Assembly (NCBI GenBank): GCA_903834145.1 | Contig: CAILHY010000032.1 | Location: 1-64,000, forward strand | Length of the DNA stretch: 64,000 bases | Direction: 5' to 3' | Source: an uncultured Actinomycetes bacterium | GTDB taxonomy: Bacteria; Actinomycetota; Actinomycetes; Nanopelagicales; Nanopelagicaceae | Shown: positions 36,284-44,772 of the stretch, piece after piece | Layout: each line of letters opens with the position of its first letter | Numbering within the stretch: position 1 is the first letter of the stretch | Notes under the pieces: generated by a model | Told to the model about the DNA's origin: nothing | What the model saw: only the letters and a program-made list of their open reading frames with translations | Database searches by the model: none | Position numbers and translations under genes: made by a program

Positions 36284-37512
36284 TGTCTCCAATGAAAGTC
36301 CAAAGACAATTTCCGAGGTGGAAGACAGTCAAGCCACTTCTTGGGTGGCACCTGCCTCGTTTTGATGGAGTCGATCGAAAACTCCAAAGATGTATCACCA
36401 TCCAAGACCTTCGTACATTGGCAACCCACCGGGTTCCCAAAGCCGTATATGACTATGTCGATGGAGCCGCTAACGAAGAAATTAGTTTAGGGCGGGCACG
36501 CGAAACATTCAGTCGTATTGAATTTCGCCCCCGTGTTTTGCGAGATGTTTCCAGTGTCGATTTAAGCACCACGATTCTTGGTCGGAGCTCTGACCTACCC
36601 ATCATCTTTGCGCCCACTGGCTATACACGCATGATGCATTACAGCGGCGAAATCGGTATTGCCACCGTTGCCACCCAACACAATCTTGTTTACTCACTCT
36701 CCACAATGGGCACAACATCGGCCCAAGAACTTGGCGATGCCGTTTCGCAATCTCGAAGGTGGTTTCAACTTTATGTGTGGCGCGATCGCGAACAAACACG
36801 CTCCTTTGTTGCGCAAGCCAAGGATGCAGGATTTGAAGCACTGATACTCACGGTCGACACTCCAGTTGCTGGGCAACGAAATCGAGATATCCGAAATGGT
36901 TTAACGGTTCCACCAAAGATCAACTCTAAAACTTTCTTTAACATGGCCACCAAAATGAAATGGTGGTTTAACGTACTTACTACTCCTGCGTTAGAGTTTG
37001 CGACGTTTCGTCAATTTACTCGCCCTCTCTCTGAAATAGCAGCAACGTTTTTTGATGCCTCTGTTACTTTTGAAGACCTCGCATGGCTTAAATCTATTTG
37101 GGGTGGCCCCATTATCGTCAAGGGAATCCAGTCCGTGGCCGATGCAAAGATGCTCGCAAAAATGGGAGTGGATGCAATCGTTCTTTCCAATCATGGAGGT
37201 AGACAACTCGATTGCGGTGTCGTTCCCCTGGAATTACTTCCAGAAGTTGTCGCAGCCGTTGGTAAAAAGATGGAAATTTACATCGATGGTGGCGTTATGA
37301 GTGGTAAAGATATTTTGGCCGCCATTGGCTTTGGCGCCGATGCGGTACTTATCGGACGCGCCTATCTCTACGGCGCGATGGCCGGAGGAATGGCCGGAGT
37401 AGAGAAGTGCATTGAAATATTGGCGCAAGAAATGAAAACCACTATGCAACTTACCGGCGTGACCAGCATTGCTGAATTTACAAGCGAATACGTGAACCTT
37501 CGCCAGAATTAA
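36280..37512 (+). CDS. FMN-dependent alpha-hydroxyacid dehydrogenase (LldD/glycolate oxidase family)
   Basis: 410 residues. Oxidises L-2-hydroxy acids such as L-lactate to keto acids. FMN site and barrel motifs VPKAVYDYVDGAANEE, FAPTGYTRMMHYSGE, and catalytic His in VLSNHGGRQLD, followed by IYIDGGVMSGKDI. N-terminal 50 residues are longer than in LldD. Last gene of the plus-strand operon; its stop overlaps that of the convergent IlvD/Edd gene by four bases. Confidence 0.9.
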   Translation: MMSPMKVQRQFPRWKTVKPLLGWHLPRFDGVDRKLQRCITIQDLRTLATHRVPKAVYDYVDGAANEEISLGRARETFSRIEFRPRVLRDVSSVDLSTTILGRSSDLPIIFAPTGYTRMMHYSGEIGIATVATQHNLVYSLSTMGTTSAQELGDAVSQSRRWFQLYVWRDREQTRSFVAQAKDAGFEALILTVDTPVAGQRNRDIRNGLTVPPKINSKTFFNMATKMKWWFNVLTTPALEFATFRQFTRPLSEIAATFFDASVTFEDLAWLKSIWGGPIIVKGIQSVADAKMLAKMGVDAIVLSNHGGRQLDCGVVPLELLPEVVAAVGKKMEIYIDGGVMSGKDILAAIGFGADAVLIGRAYLYGAMAGGMAGVEKCIEILAQEMKTTMQLTGVTSIAEFTSEYVNLRQN

Positions 37513-39242
37513 TGCGAGTGACGTCCCACTTCATTTCCTGATCCCCCAACGAGGAAATCAAGATCTGCTCCGGTATTTGCTTGCATGACGTGATCCACAT
37601 ACAACTTGCTCCAACCTCGGGTAGGCCCGCCCGTTGGTGCAATCCATTTGGCTCTGCGTTGCGCCAGAACTTCGGGTGAGACAAGGAGATTGAGCGCTCT
37701 CTTTTCTACATCGAGTTCAATCTCATCGCCAGTTTCAACTAAGGCTAATGGTCCACCGACGGCGGCCTCTGGAGAAATATGCAAAACAACTGTGCCATAG
37801 GCAGTTCCACTCATGCGAGCATCAGATATACGAATCATGTCCATAATCCCTTGAGCCATTAACTTACGAGGCATAGAAACATTTCCAACCTCAGGAAAAC
37901 CTGGATATCCCTTAGGCCCTGCATTTTGCAAAACGATGATGTCGGTTGCTTCGATATCCATATTCATATCATCAGCGGCAATGTTGTAATCCTCGATATT
38001 GCTGAAGACTCGAGCTTTACCGCGATGCTTAAGAAGATGCGGAGATGCGGCAGAGATTTTTAGCACGCAACCATCTGGTGCCAAAGATCCAGTAAGAACA
38101 ACTGTTCCAGAGCCTGCTCCTTGGAAAGGATTACTTTTGGGAGTAATTACATCTTCATTCCAATTCTTGGCTTTCTCGATATTTTCAGCGACAGTTTTCC
38201 CCGTCACCGTGATGTGATCACGGTGGATCAAATCGCCGAGTTCGGACATCACGACAGGAATACCTCCTGCGTAATAGAAATCTTCCATCAAATATTTACC
38301 CGATGGCATGAGGTTTACTACAACGGGAATATCCCGCGCCAATGAATCAAAATCTGAAAGCGCCAACGGTACTCCCACTCTTCCAGCAAGTGCTAAGAGG
38401 TGGACAACCGCGTTCGTTGATCCACCCACTGCGGCATTAACTTTGATCGCATTTTCAAAAGCATCGCGAGTAAGGATTTGTGAAAGTTTAAGATCTTCCT
38501 TCACCATTTCAACAATGCGTCGTCCTGCCATTTGCGCAAGGGAATAACGACGCGAATCCACAGCCGGGATTGCGGCGCTACCCGGTAACTGAACACCCAG
38601 GGCTTCGGTTACTGATGCCATCGTTGACGCAGTTCCCATCGTCATGCAATGTCCTGCACTTCGGGCCATGCACGTTTCGGCTTCGGTAAATTCTTCCTCT
38701 GTCATGGTTCCATTTCGAACCTCATCGGCAAATTTCCAGACATCTGTCCCTGAACCAATATCTTTGCCCCGGAACTTACCGTTGAGCATGGGTCCGCCCG
38801 TCATCATGAGCGTTGGCAAATCCACACTGGCGGCGCCCATCAACATTCCTGGAGTGGTCTTATCGCAACCAGCCAAAAGTATGACGCCATCCATAGGATT
38901 TGCACGGATGAGTTCTTCAATTTCCATGGCTAACAAATTTCGGAAGAGCATCGTGGTTGGGCGCATAATCGGTTCGCCCAATGACATTGCAGGAAATTCA
39001 AGTGGAAAGCCTCCGGCCTCCCAGACGCCTCGTTTTACAGATTCGGCAACTTTATTGAGGTGAGCATTACAGGGTGTGAACTCTGACCAGGTAGAACCAA
39101 TCCCGATGACAGGACGGCCATCAAAAAGGTCGGGCGCGAAGCCTTGATTGCGCATCCACGAGCGGTGAATAAATCCATTTTTCCCAGTGCCGGCAAACCA
39201 TTCAGAACTTCTACGTTTTCCCTTATTTAGATCATCGCTCAT
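37509..39242 (-). CDS. IlvD/Edd family sugar-acid dehydratase
   Basis: 577 residues. Dehydrates an aldonic acid to a 2-keto-3-deoxy acid using an Fe-S cluster and Mg. Cluster-type cysteines in FTPCNAHL, LAGCDKTTPG and SAGHCMTMGTAST. The segment GKDIGSGTDVWKF marks the pentonate/hexonate branch (arabinonate, xylonate, related acids) rather than dihydroxyacid dehydratase IlvD. As no UxuA-type mannonate dehydratase is seen, this enzyme is the best candidate for making KDG from mannonate, or it acts on an imported pentonate. Last gene of a three-gene operon. Confidence 0.88.
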   Translation of the reverse strand: MSDDLNKGKRRSSEWFAGTGKNGFIHRSWMRNQGFAPDLFDGRPVIGIGSTWSEFTPCNAHLNKVAESVKRGVWEAGGFPLEFPAMSLGEPIMRPTTMLFRNLLAMEIEELIRANPMDGVILLAGCDKTTPGMLMGAASVDLPTLMMTGGPMLNGKFRGKDIGSGTDVWKFADEVRNGTMTEEEFTEAETCMARSAGHCMTMGTASTMASVTEALGVQLPGSAAIPAVDSRRYSLAQMAGRRIVEMVKEDLKLSQILTRDAFENAIKVNAAVGGSTNAVVHLLALAGRVGVPLALSDFDSLARDIPVVVNLMPSGKYLMEDFYYAGGIPVVMSELGDLIHRDHITVTGKTVAENIEKAKNWNEDVITPKSNPFQGAGSGTVVLTGSLAPDGCVLKISAASPHLLKHRGKARVFSNIEDYNIAADDMNMDIEATDIIVLQNAGPKGYPGFPEVGNVSMPRKLMAQGIMDMIRISDARMSGTAYGTVVLHISPEAAVGGPLALVETGDEIELDVEKRALNLLVSPEVLAQRRAKWIAPTGGPTRGWSKLYVDHVMQANTGADLDFLVGGSGNEVGRHSH

Positions 39243-39260
39243 GTTGCTTATCTTAATCTT

Positions 39261-40175
39261 TCAGGTGGCGTTGACAATCCCATCGATAATGATGTTGGCC
39301 AATTTTTGGCCCGAGGAAATTCTTTGAAGTTGTTCTTCTACAAGTTTGCGGGCACGGGGTTCAAAGGCACTGGTATTGCCACCTACGTGAGGGGCGATGA
39401 ACACATTCTTCGCACTCCACAATGGATGGCCTTCGGGCAAGGGCTCAGGATCGGTCACATCAAGCGCGGCGCTTATGCGGCCAGAGTTGAGTTGCGACAC
39501 AAGTGCATCGGTATCCACAATAGGTCCGCGAGCAACATTGACCAGCAGGGCGCCGTCCTTCAGAAGCGCCAATCGTTTAGCACCAAATAATCCACGGCTT
39601 GAATCATTGAGCGGAAGAATCAGAATGACGACATCGAGGGTGGGTAGATAGGTATCAAAGTGATCCATAGTCATAGAACCATCTCGTCCAGAGTTGGAAA
39701 AACCAATGACCTCTACATCAAAGCCTGAAAGATTTCGAGCGATCCTTTGACCAATGGAACCAAAACCGACAATGCCAATTCGCTTATCGTTTATCGACTG
39801 ATACTTTGCATGGCGCCATTGCATCTGATCTTGCGCTCGTACAAGAGTAGGAAATCCTCGTAAGCTCGCTATGGTCATACCCACCGCCAATTCCGCGGTA
39901 GAGGCATCATGAATTCCGCTTCCATTACAGAGCGTCATACCGGGTCTCATAAATTCGAGTGCATCGTCATATCCAGCATTAGGCATCTGTAAAACTTTTA
40001 AATTGGGCATTTTCTTTGTGAATTCCAGAGCTGCTCGACCGCCCATATATGGAGGCACATAGAAGTTAATGGCTGAAAGATCAGCGCTTTCAAGCGGAGT
40101 ATCTGCTGGTGAACATCCGACAATTCCTTCAGGGATTTTTATATCATCCCATTGAGTCCATGCAATCATTTTCAT
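39261..40175 (-). CDS. D-isomer-specific 2-hydroxyacid dehydrogenase
   Basis: 304 residues from the ATG at 40175, four bases after the upstream stop. NAD-binding GIVGFGSIGQRIARN, then catalytic Arg in NVARGPIVDTDAL, Glu in DVTDPEPLPEGHPLW and His in IAPHVGG. Reduces a 2-keto acid to a D-2-hydroxy acid or the reverse. A glyoxylate/hydroxypyruvate reductase-type activity on sugar-acid fragments is plausible. Confidence 0.88.
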   Translation of the reverse strand: MKMIAWTQWDDIKIPEGIVGCSPADTPLESADLSAINFYVPPYMGGRAALEFTKKMPNLKVLQMPNAGYDDALEFMRPGMTLCNGSGIHDASTAELAVGMTIASLRGFPTLVRAQDQMQWRHAKYQSINDKRIGIVGFGSIGQRIARNLSGFDVEVIGFSNSGRDGSMTMDHFDTYLPTLDVVILILPLNDSSRGLFGAKRLALLKDGALLVNVARGPIVDTDALVSQLNSGRISAALDVTDPEPLPEGHPLWSAKNVFIAPHVGGNTSAFEPRARKLVEEQLQRISSGQKLANIIIDGIVNAT

Positions 40176-40179
40176 TCTA

Positions 40180-41058
40180 TTAACCAATTCCTAGCGTGAG
40201 GTTATGAATATTTTCATCGATCCTTACCACTCTATTTGAGAGAATTCCGATTTCGTCAACGGAAATCGTAACAACATCGCCATCTTCTAAAGAAATATCT
40301 AGCGGCGGAACAATTCCGGTTCCAGTAGAAAGAATGACACCATCGGGAAAGATTTGGCATCGAAACAAGTAACTCACAAGATCTTCAAAAGTTCGATGGA
40401 GGGCGCCTAACGAAGTTTGTGCTTGCCATACCAACTCAGTGCCTCGTGTTATGTGAGCGGAAATTCCCAACGTGCCAATGTCGTCTACATCCCAGATGGG
40501 GGTGATCATTGGCCCCATAGCCGTGGACCCGACATAAATCTTTGCTTGAGATAAATACAAAGGATTTTCACCTTCGATCGTTCGAGCTGTTACATCATTG
40601 CAAATGGTCAGCCCGATTATTTCTTGGTAGATATTTACAACTATTGCAACTTCAGGTTCTGGCACGGATGCGGCGCTATCTGCACGAATACCAATGTCAT
40701 GGGCTGTGCCGACTGTTCGGCGTGCATGTGATTTAAAAAATAGCTCTGGCCGATCTGCCTCGTAAACGCGTTGGTACACATCCGGTACACCGCTCTCTTC
40801 TTTGCGTGCATCACGCGAGCGCAGATACGTAACTCCCGCGCCCCAGATCTCAATTTCTGGCGAAATCGGCGGTTGTAATGTTCCAAAGCACTCTTTGCCC
40901 GATGAATCATTGACCCTGGCACGTAATTCATCCGCCCTCATATGCAGGGCATCGGTCAGGGTCGAGACCCCTTCAATAGAGAAAAACTTCGAGTCTTTGT
41001 AGGTCACGCAGCGGAACGGGTTCTCGGCTGTTGCGATAACAGCTATCTTCAAGGACAT
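40180..41058 (-). CDS. Fumarylacetoacetate-hydrolase family protein (keto-deoxy-acid dehydratase candidate)
   Basis: 292 residues. FAH-fold C-terminal half with the metal-binding ExE pattern in PEPEVAIVVN and ICNDVTARTIEGENPLYLSQAKIY. The subgroup with an ILSTGTGIVP segment and an N-terminal domain like this includes 2-keto-3-deoxy-D-arabinonate dehydratases, which make 2-oxoglutarate semialdehyde. With the IlvD/Edd gene two places on, a non-phosphorylating (Weimberg-like) route is possible. First gene of the operon. Confidence 0.82.
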   Translation of the reverse strand: MSLKIAVIATAENPFRCVTYKDSKFFSIEGVSTLTDALHMRADELRARVNDSSGKECFGTLQPPISPEIEIWGAGVTYLRSRDARKEESGVPDVYQRVYEADRPELFFKSHARRTVGTAHDIGIRADSAASVPEPEVAIVVNIYQEIIGLTICNDVTARTIEGENPLYLSQAKIYVGSTAMGPMITPIWDVDDIGTLGISAHITRGTELVWQAQTSLGALHRTFEDLVSYLFRCQIFPDGVILSTGTGIVPPLDISLEDGDVVTISVDEIGILSNRVVRIDENIHNLTLGIG

Positions 41059-41176
41059 GTCGCATCCTAACTTGGACTTTCACTGTGCGCCCATCCCTTG
41101 CCAATGGGCATCCACGATTGGCTAAACTTGCCTGTAGCCACACGCCCAGTGGTGACTCAAGAGAATAGGACCGCGA

Positions 41177-41833
41177 GTGCAAATCAAGGCGTTGCTCATC
41201 GATGACGATGACTTCACTCGCCTGCTTCTCTCCTCAACTCTCAAAGACTTGGGCTATCAAGTCATTGCCGATGCTGCTACCGCTGCCGGCGCAATCAAAG
41301 CAGCAACGGAGCACTCGCCCGATTTGGCTATCGTGGATTTAGACCTAGGTGAGGGCCCGACCGGCATTGACGTGGCCCATGGGCTTCGACGAATTCTTCC
41401 CGAAATTGCTTTAGTAATGCTCTCCTCGTATGAGGAGCCACGTTTGATCAAGGCAAAGCAACTCGAATTACCCGAAGGCACGGTCTATGTCGTAAAAAAA
41501 GTGGTCGGTACTCCAGAAATCTTAGAAAAGGCAATTAGTTCGGCCTTGAATCAAGAAGGATTTAGCGCTGACTTGATTGAAGAAGATAATAAAGTTAAAC
41601 GGTTGAGAAGGCTCAGTGATTCCCAAGTAGAAATCATGAGACTCGTGGCCTCAGGCTTAACCAATTCAGCGATCGCCAAACGCCAATTTCTCACCGAGGC
41701 TTCCGTTGGTAAAGCAGTTGCCCGTTTGATTCGCCAACTCCATATTGTTGCTACCGAAGAGCAAAATCAACGAGTACTCATCGCTCAGGCGTATTACGAG
41801 TCAATCGGACCATCTACTATTCGCCGTGGATAA
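41177..41833 (+). CDS. Response regulator, NarL-like (REC-HTH)
   Basis: 218 residues, GTG start. Receiver domain with acidic cluster LLIDDDDF (residues 9-11), phosphoacceptor Asp54 in AIVDLDLG, Ser in VMLSSYEE and Lys in VYVVKK. The DNA-binding part (LSDSQVEIMRLVASGLTNSAIAKRQF) is NarL/LuxR-like. TAGGAC five bases before the GTG may be a -10 of a leaderless mRNA or a weak ribosome site. It precedes and overlaps the kinase gene by eight bases. Confidence 0.88.
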   Translation: MQIKALLIDDDDFTRLLLSSTLKDLGYQVIADAATAAGAIKAATEHSPDLAIVDLDLGEGPTGIDVAHGLRRILPEIALVMLSSYEEPRLIKAKQLELPEGTVYVVKKVVGTPEILEKAISSALNQEGFSADLIEEDNKVKRLRRLSDSQVEIMRLVASGLTNSAIAKRQFLTEASVGKAVARLIRQLHIVATEEQNQRVLIAQAYYESIGPSTIRRG

Positions 41834-43562
41834 CGATTTACCGAGTATTCAATCCCGACTCGGGGGCAAATGGCTTTTGTCATGGCAAACGCTCGCTCTG
41901 AGCATGCCGCTATTACTCCTCAATACAGGAGCCAATATTGGAACGCCCGACCAAAAGTTTTTCAATTTCCTACCAATCATTCCGATAACCATAGGAATCT
42001 CCGCTGTCCTTGGAATTTTAGGTGCCATTTGTGACAAGGTGATCTTCACTCACCGAGAGGAATCACCTTTACCTCTCACGACTGTTCTTGCGGGATTTTT
42101 CTTTGCAGGTTTTGGCATAGGTGTTGCCTCTTCATACGCACTAGAGAGGTTCGACATCAATGTTGCTCGCGGAATGTTCATCAATGGAATTCTCGGAGGA
42201 ATATTTCTCGTGTGGTGGGGCACGATGGTGACCCTACTTCTGGATGGACGAGACCGCTTCAGCCGGACTCGTGACCTTCTGGTCGAGAATGCAGTGCAAA
42301 TTGAACTTGCGCTATTGCAGGAAGCGGAAGTATCCGAACTTCTTCGAACATCTATCCGTAATGAAATCAATATGGAACTCACCAATGCCCGGGAGGCATT
42401 TGCAAAGAGAATCGAGGGAGGTGAATTTAGGATTCGCCCCAGCGAATGGACAGATATTGCCACATCAATTAGAGACACTGCAAGCAACGTCATCAGACCC
42501 ATGAGTAAACGCCTTCAAGAAAAAGCTGAAGCGATCTATCCAAAACCAAGTCTGAAAACTTTCTTCTGGAACATCATTCACTTCCAGCAATTTCGTCCAG
42601 GTGCTTTCACTTTGGTTTATCTCCTTCGAACCGGACCGATTGAGGTGCAACATTTCGGAATCCGCATCGGCCTTATTTCTTATGCTGTCGCGACGATCAC
42701 GATTTTCATCACGATGCAATATTCCAATTACCTCATGGTGAAATTCCCAAGAGTTCATGCCTGGATATTCGTTGATGCAATTCTCATCATCCAACTTCTC
42801 TACCTTGTACTTCATTTAACGAGAGAGTTCTATACAGGAATTCAAATCCCAAACCAAGAACTTTTTACAAATCTCATCATAAGCGTGCTGCTCATACTCG
42901 TCACATCTGGATTCGGTACCTTTAGAAATATCCATCAAGATATGACTACTTCTTTCAAATCAAGAGTCAAAGAAAGCCAAATTGAAGTGATGGCTCAAAG
43001 TATTCAGCTCTCACGGTTGGCCTCTGAAGCAGCCGAACTTTTACACGGACAAGTACAGACAAAACTCATCAGCTGCGCAGCTGCGATCGATCAAGCGCGT
43101 GCATCCGGCAACGTCGAACAATTTAATCGCGCACTTTTACAGGCGCGCGCCATTCTTGAATTACCGATTCAAGATCGCCCTATCCAACTCGATTCGACCA
43201 TAGAGCGAGAAGTCGCTAGAAAATGTGACCTCTGGAATGGTTTATGCGAATTTAATATTTATATCGATCCTCATTTACTCGAAGAGCCAGGAACTCTTGC
43301 GCATCAGGTTGGAAGCATCATTGAAGAGGCAATATCCAATGCAATGAGACATGGTGGTGCCACAAAGATTGACATTACGATCATTGAGGTTGCTCCTGGA
43401 AATATTTTCATCTCGGTTGCCGATAACGGCATCGGTCCACAAGGTGGTGTCACAGGTTTAGGTAGCGAGATCATTTCTCGGTACAGCAATGGCAGTAATA
43501 CTCTGGCCCCAAATCCATCCGGCCCAGGCTCCGTACTTACTCTTCATCTGGGGCGATCCTGA
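41826..43562 (+). CDS. Membrane sensor histidine kinase, split-bundle type
   Basis: 578 residues from the GTG at 41826, which overlaps the upstream regulator stop. Four N-terminal membrane helices, a charged cytoplasmic helical stretch of about 130 residues, three further helices, then HisKA_3-like and HATPase parts. H-box AAELLHGQVQTKLISC has Gly where an acid follows His in HisKA_3 kinases. N-box EEAISNAMRHGGA; G1 box ADNGIGPQGG is intact, and LGSEIISR follows. Paralogue of the kinase at 22675-24465. It lies between two response regulators. Confidence 0.85.
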   Translation: MDNDLPSIQSRLGGKWLLSWQTLALSMPLLLLNTGANIGTPDQKFFNFLPIIPITIGISAVLGILGAICDKVIFTHREESPLPLTTVLAGFFFAGFGIGVASSYALERFDINVARGMFINGILGGIFLVWWGTMVTLLLDGRDRFSRTRDLLVENAVQIELALLQEAEVSELLRTSIRNEINMELTNAREAFAKRIEGGEFRIRPSEWTDIATSIRDTASNVIRPMSKRLQEKAEAIYPKPSLKTFFWNIIHFQQFRPGAFTLVYLLRTGPIEVQHFGIRIGLISYAVATITIFITMQYSNYLMVKFPRVHAWIFVDAILIIQLLYLVLHLTREFYTGIQIPNQELFTNLIISVLLILVTSGFGTFRNIHQDMTTSFKSRVKESQIEVMAQSIQLSRLASEAAELLHGQVQTKLISCAAAIDQARASGNVEQFNRALLQARAILELPIQDRPIQLDSTIEREVARKCDLWNGLCEFNIYIDPHLLEEPGTLAHQVGSIIEEAISNAMRHGGATKIDITIIEVAPGNIFISVADNGIGPQGGVTGLGSEIISRYSNGSNTLAPNPSGPGSVLTLHLGRS

Positions 43563-43584
43563 TTGGTTAGGTGCTACCCTTACA

Positions 43585-43615
43585 GAGAAAGGCAGTGCCA
43601 GTGTTGCCTCTTCTC
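43585..43615 (+). terminator. Possible terminator after the kinase gene
   Basis: Imperfect stem GAGAA-GGCA with TGCC-TTCTC and a 10-base loop, 22 bases after the stop, followed by an AT-rich stretch but no clean T run. The rest of the 212-base gap to the next regulator is AT-rich and carries no gene that I can see. Confidence 0.35.
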
Positions 43616-43774
43616 AAGAAAACTTATTTCAATTATTTTTGTTACAACATTTTAATCTAGGGTTCTCCCCATATTGTTTTGTAAATAATTTGTGCTGAGA
43701 GAATCCTGTAACTAATTTTTCTTCATATCAACATCACCTTCTGCTAAATAATGTTTTATGCGCTACCGTGAACC

Positions 43775-44449
43775 GTGATGCAAAAAGTCCTATTAATAAC
43801 AGATGACGCATTTGAGTTATCTACTCTCGCGGCAGCTATGCGACTCCATGGCGTCAATATCGTAGGTGAATCCAATTCCCACGAACATGCACTTTCCATT
43901 TTTCGCACCATGCACCCAGAAGTTGTTGTCCTTGATGTCCAATTTGCCTCCCATGGAGGCGTTCCTTTTGCACACGAATTGCGAAAACTCAATCCAAAAT
44001 TAGGAATCGTTCTTACAACCGCCTGCCCCGATCTGCGTCTATTGGGTTTGGAAGAAAAAGAGATTCCTCTTGGCACTCTGGTTGTTCTAAAGAGATCAGT
44101 AGCTGATCTTGATGTTATCTGCGAGGCAATCCCCGAATCAATAACTGCTTGCGAAAATCGTGAAGCGATGATTTGGCTCAACGATCACTCCTCCCTTCAT
44201 GACAACGCCTTTACATCGGTTCTTCACAAACTCACCAATACTCAAATCGAAACTTTGCGCCTCGTTGCTACAGGTTTGAGTAACTCCGAAATTGGGAGAA
44301 CTCGATTTGTCAGTGAAAAAGCCGTAGAACAGATCGTTGCGCGAGTTGCCCAACAGCTCAACTTGATTCCTGATCGCCGCACAAATTTGCGCGTACTTAT
44401 GGCAGGGGAATACTTCAAATGGATTGGCGCACCCCGCCACCCCTTATAG
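43775..44449 (+). CDS. Response regulator, NarL-like (REC-HTH)
   Basis: 224 residues; GTG at 43775 or the next-codon ATG. Receiver with TDD near residue 10, phosphoacceptor Asp in VVVLDVQF, Thr in VLTTACPD and Lys in VVLKRSV. The HTH reads LTNTQIETLRLVATGLSNSEIGRTRFVSEKAVEQIVA, matching the style of the regulator at 41177. -10 TACCGT ends six bases before the GTG, so the mRNA is probably leaderless. It likely shares the preceding kinase with the other regulator. Confidence 0.86.
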   Translation: MMQKVLLITDDAFELSTLAAAMRLHGVNIVGESNSHEHALSIFRTMHPEVVVLDVQFASHGGVPFAHELRKLNPKLGIVLTTACPDLRLLGLEEKEIPLGTLVVLKRSVADLDVICEAIPESITACENREAMIWLNDHSSLHDNAFTSVLHKLTNTQIETLRLVATGLSNSEIGRTRFVSEKAVEQIVARVAQQLNLIPDRRTNLRVLMAGEYFKWIGAPRHPL

Positions 44450-44505
44450 ACCTGCAGGAACCAAAAACTCTTCAATATGCATGTGAGTCGGGTATCGTCA
44501 CGAAT

Positions 44506-44766
44506 ATGAACCTGTTAGAACTTCGAGCCGGTTGGACAGAGGTTCTGGATCGCCTGGAGCGCAAGAACCGAATCGCATGGATTGCCTTCTTTGATGCAAG
44601 ACTCGAAAGTCTCACAGAATCTACGTTGATGCTAGATTTTTCTGACAGTTCAAAATTCGCAACCGGCCACGAGTATTCATCAATTCGAGATAGCCATCGA
44701 TTGGCGCTACAGAGTGCCATCCAGGAAGTCTTTGGCGTTGAGCTCACTATTGTCGAGAAAGAATAA
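44506..44766 (+). CDS. Small protein resembling the C-terminal domain of DNA polymerase III gamma/tau
   Basis: 86 residues from the ATG at 44506. A -10 like TATCGT ends seven bases before it. The sequence MNLLELRAGWTEVLDRLE, RIAWIAFFDARLESL, LMLDFSDSSKF and ALQSAIQEVFGVELTI follows the pattern of the tail domain of actinobacterial DnaX (about 80 residues), here without ATPase or linker. A stand-alone tail could be a split dnaX part or a domain reused for something else. The family assignment is from memory of the pattern and is uncertain. Confidence 0.55.
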   Translation: MNLLELRAGWTEVLDRLERKNRIAWIAFFDARLESLTESTLMLDFSDSSKFATGHEYSSIRDSHRLALQSAIQEVFGVELTIVEKE

Positions 44767-44772
44767 TAAATC

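Noticed and set aside
42050-42502. Reverse 150-codon frame inside the kinase gene
   Set aside because: Antisense to the coding region of the kinase; Ser/Arg-rich translation without structure.
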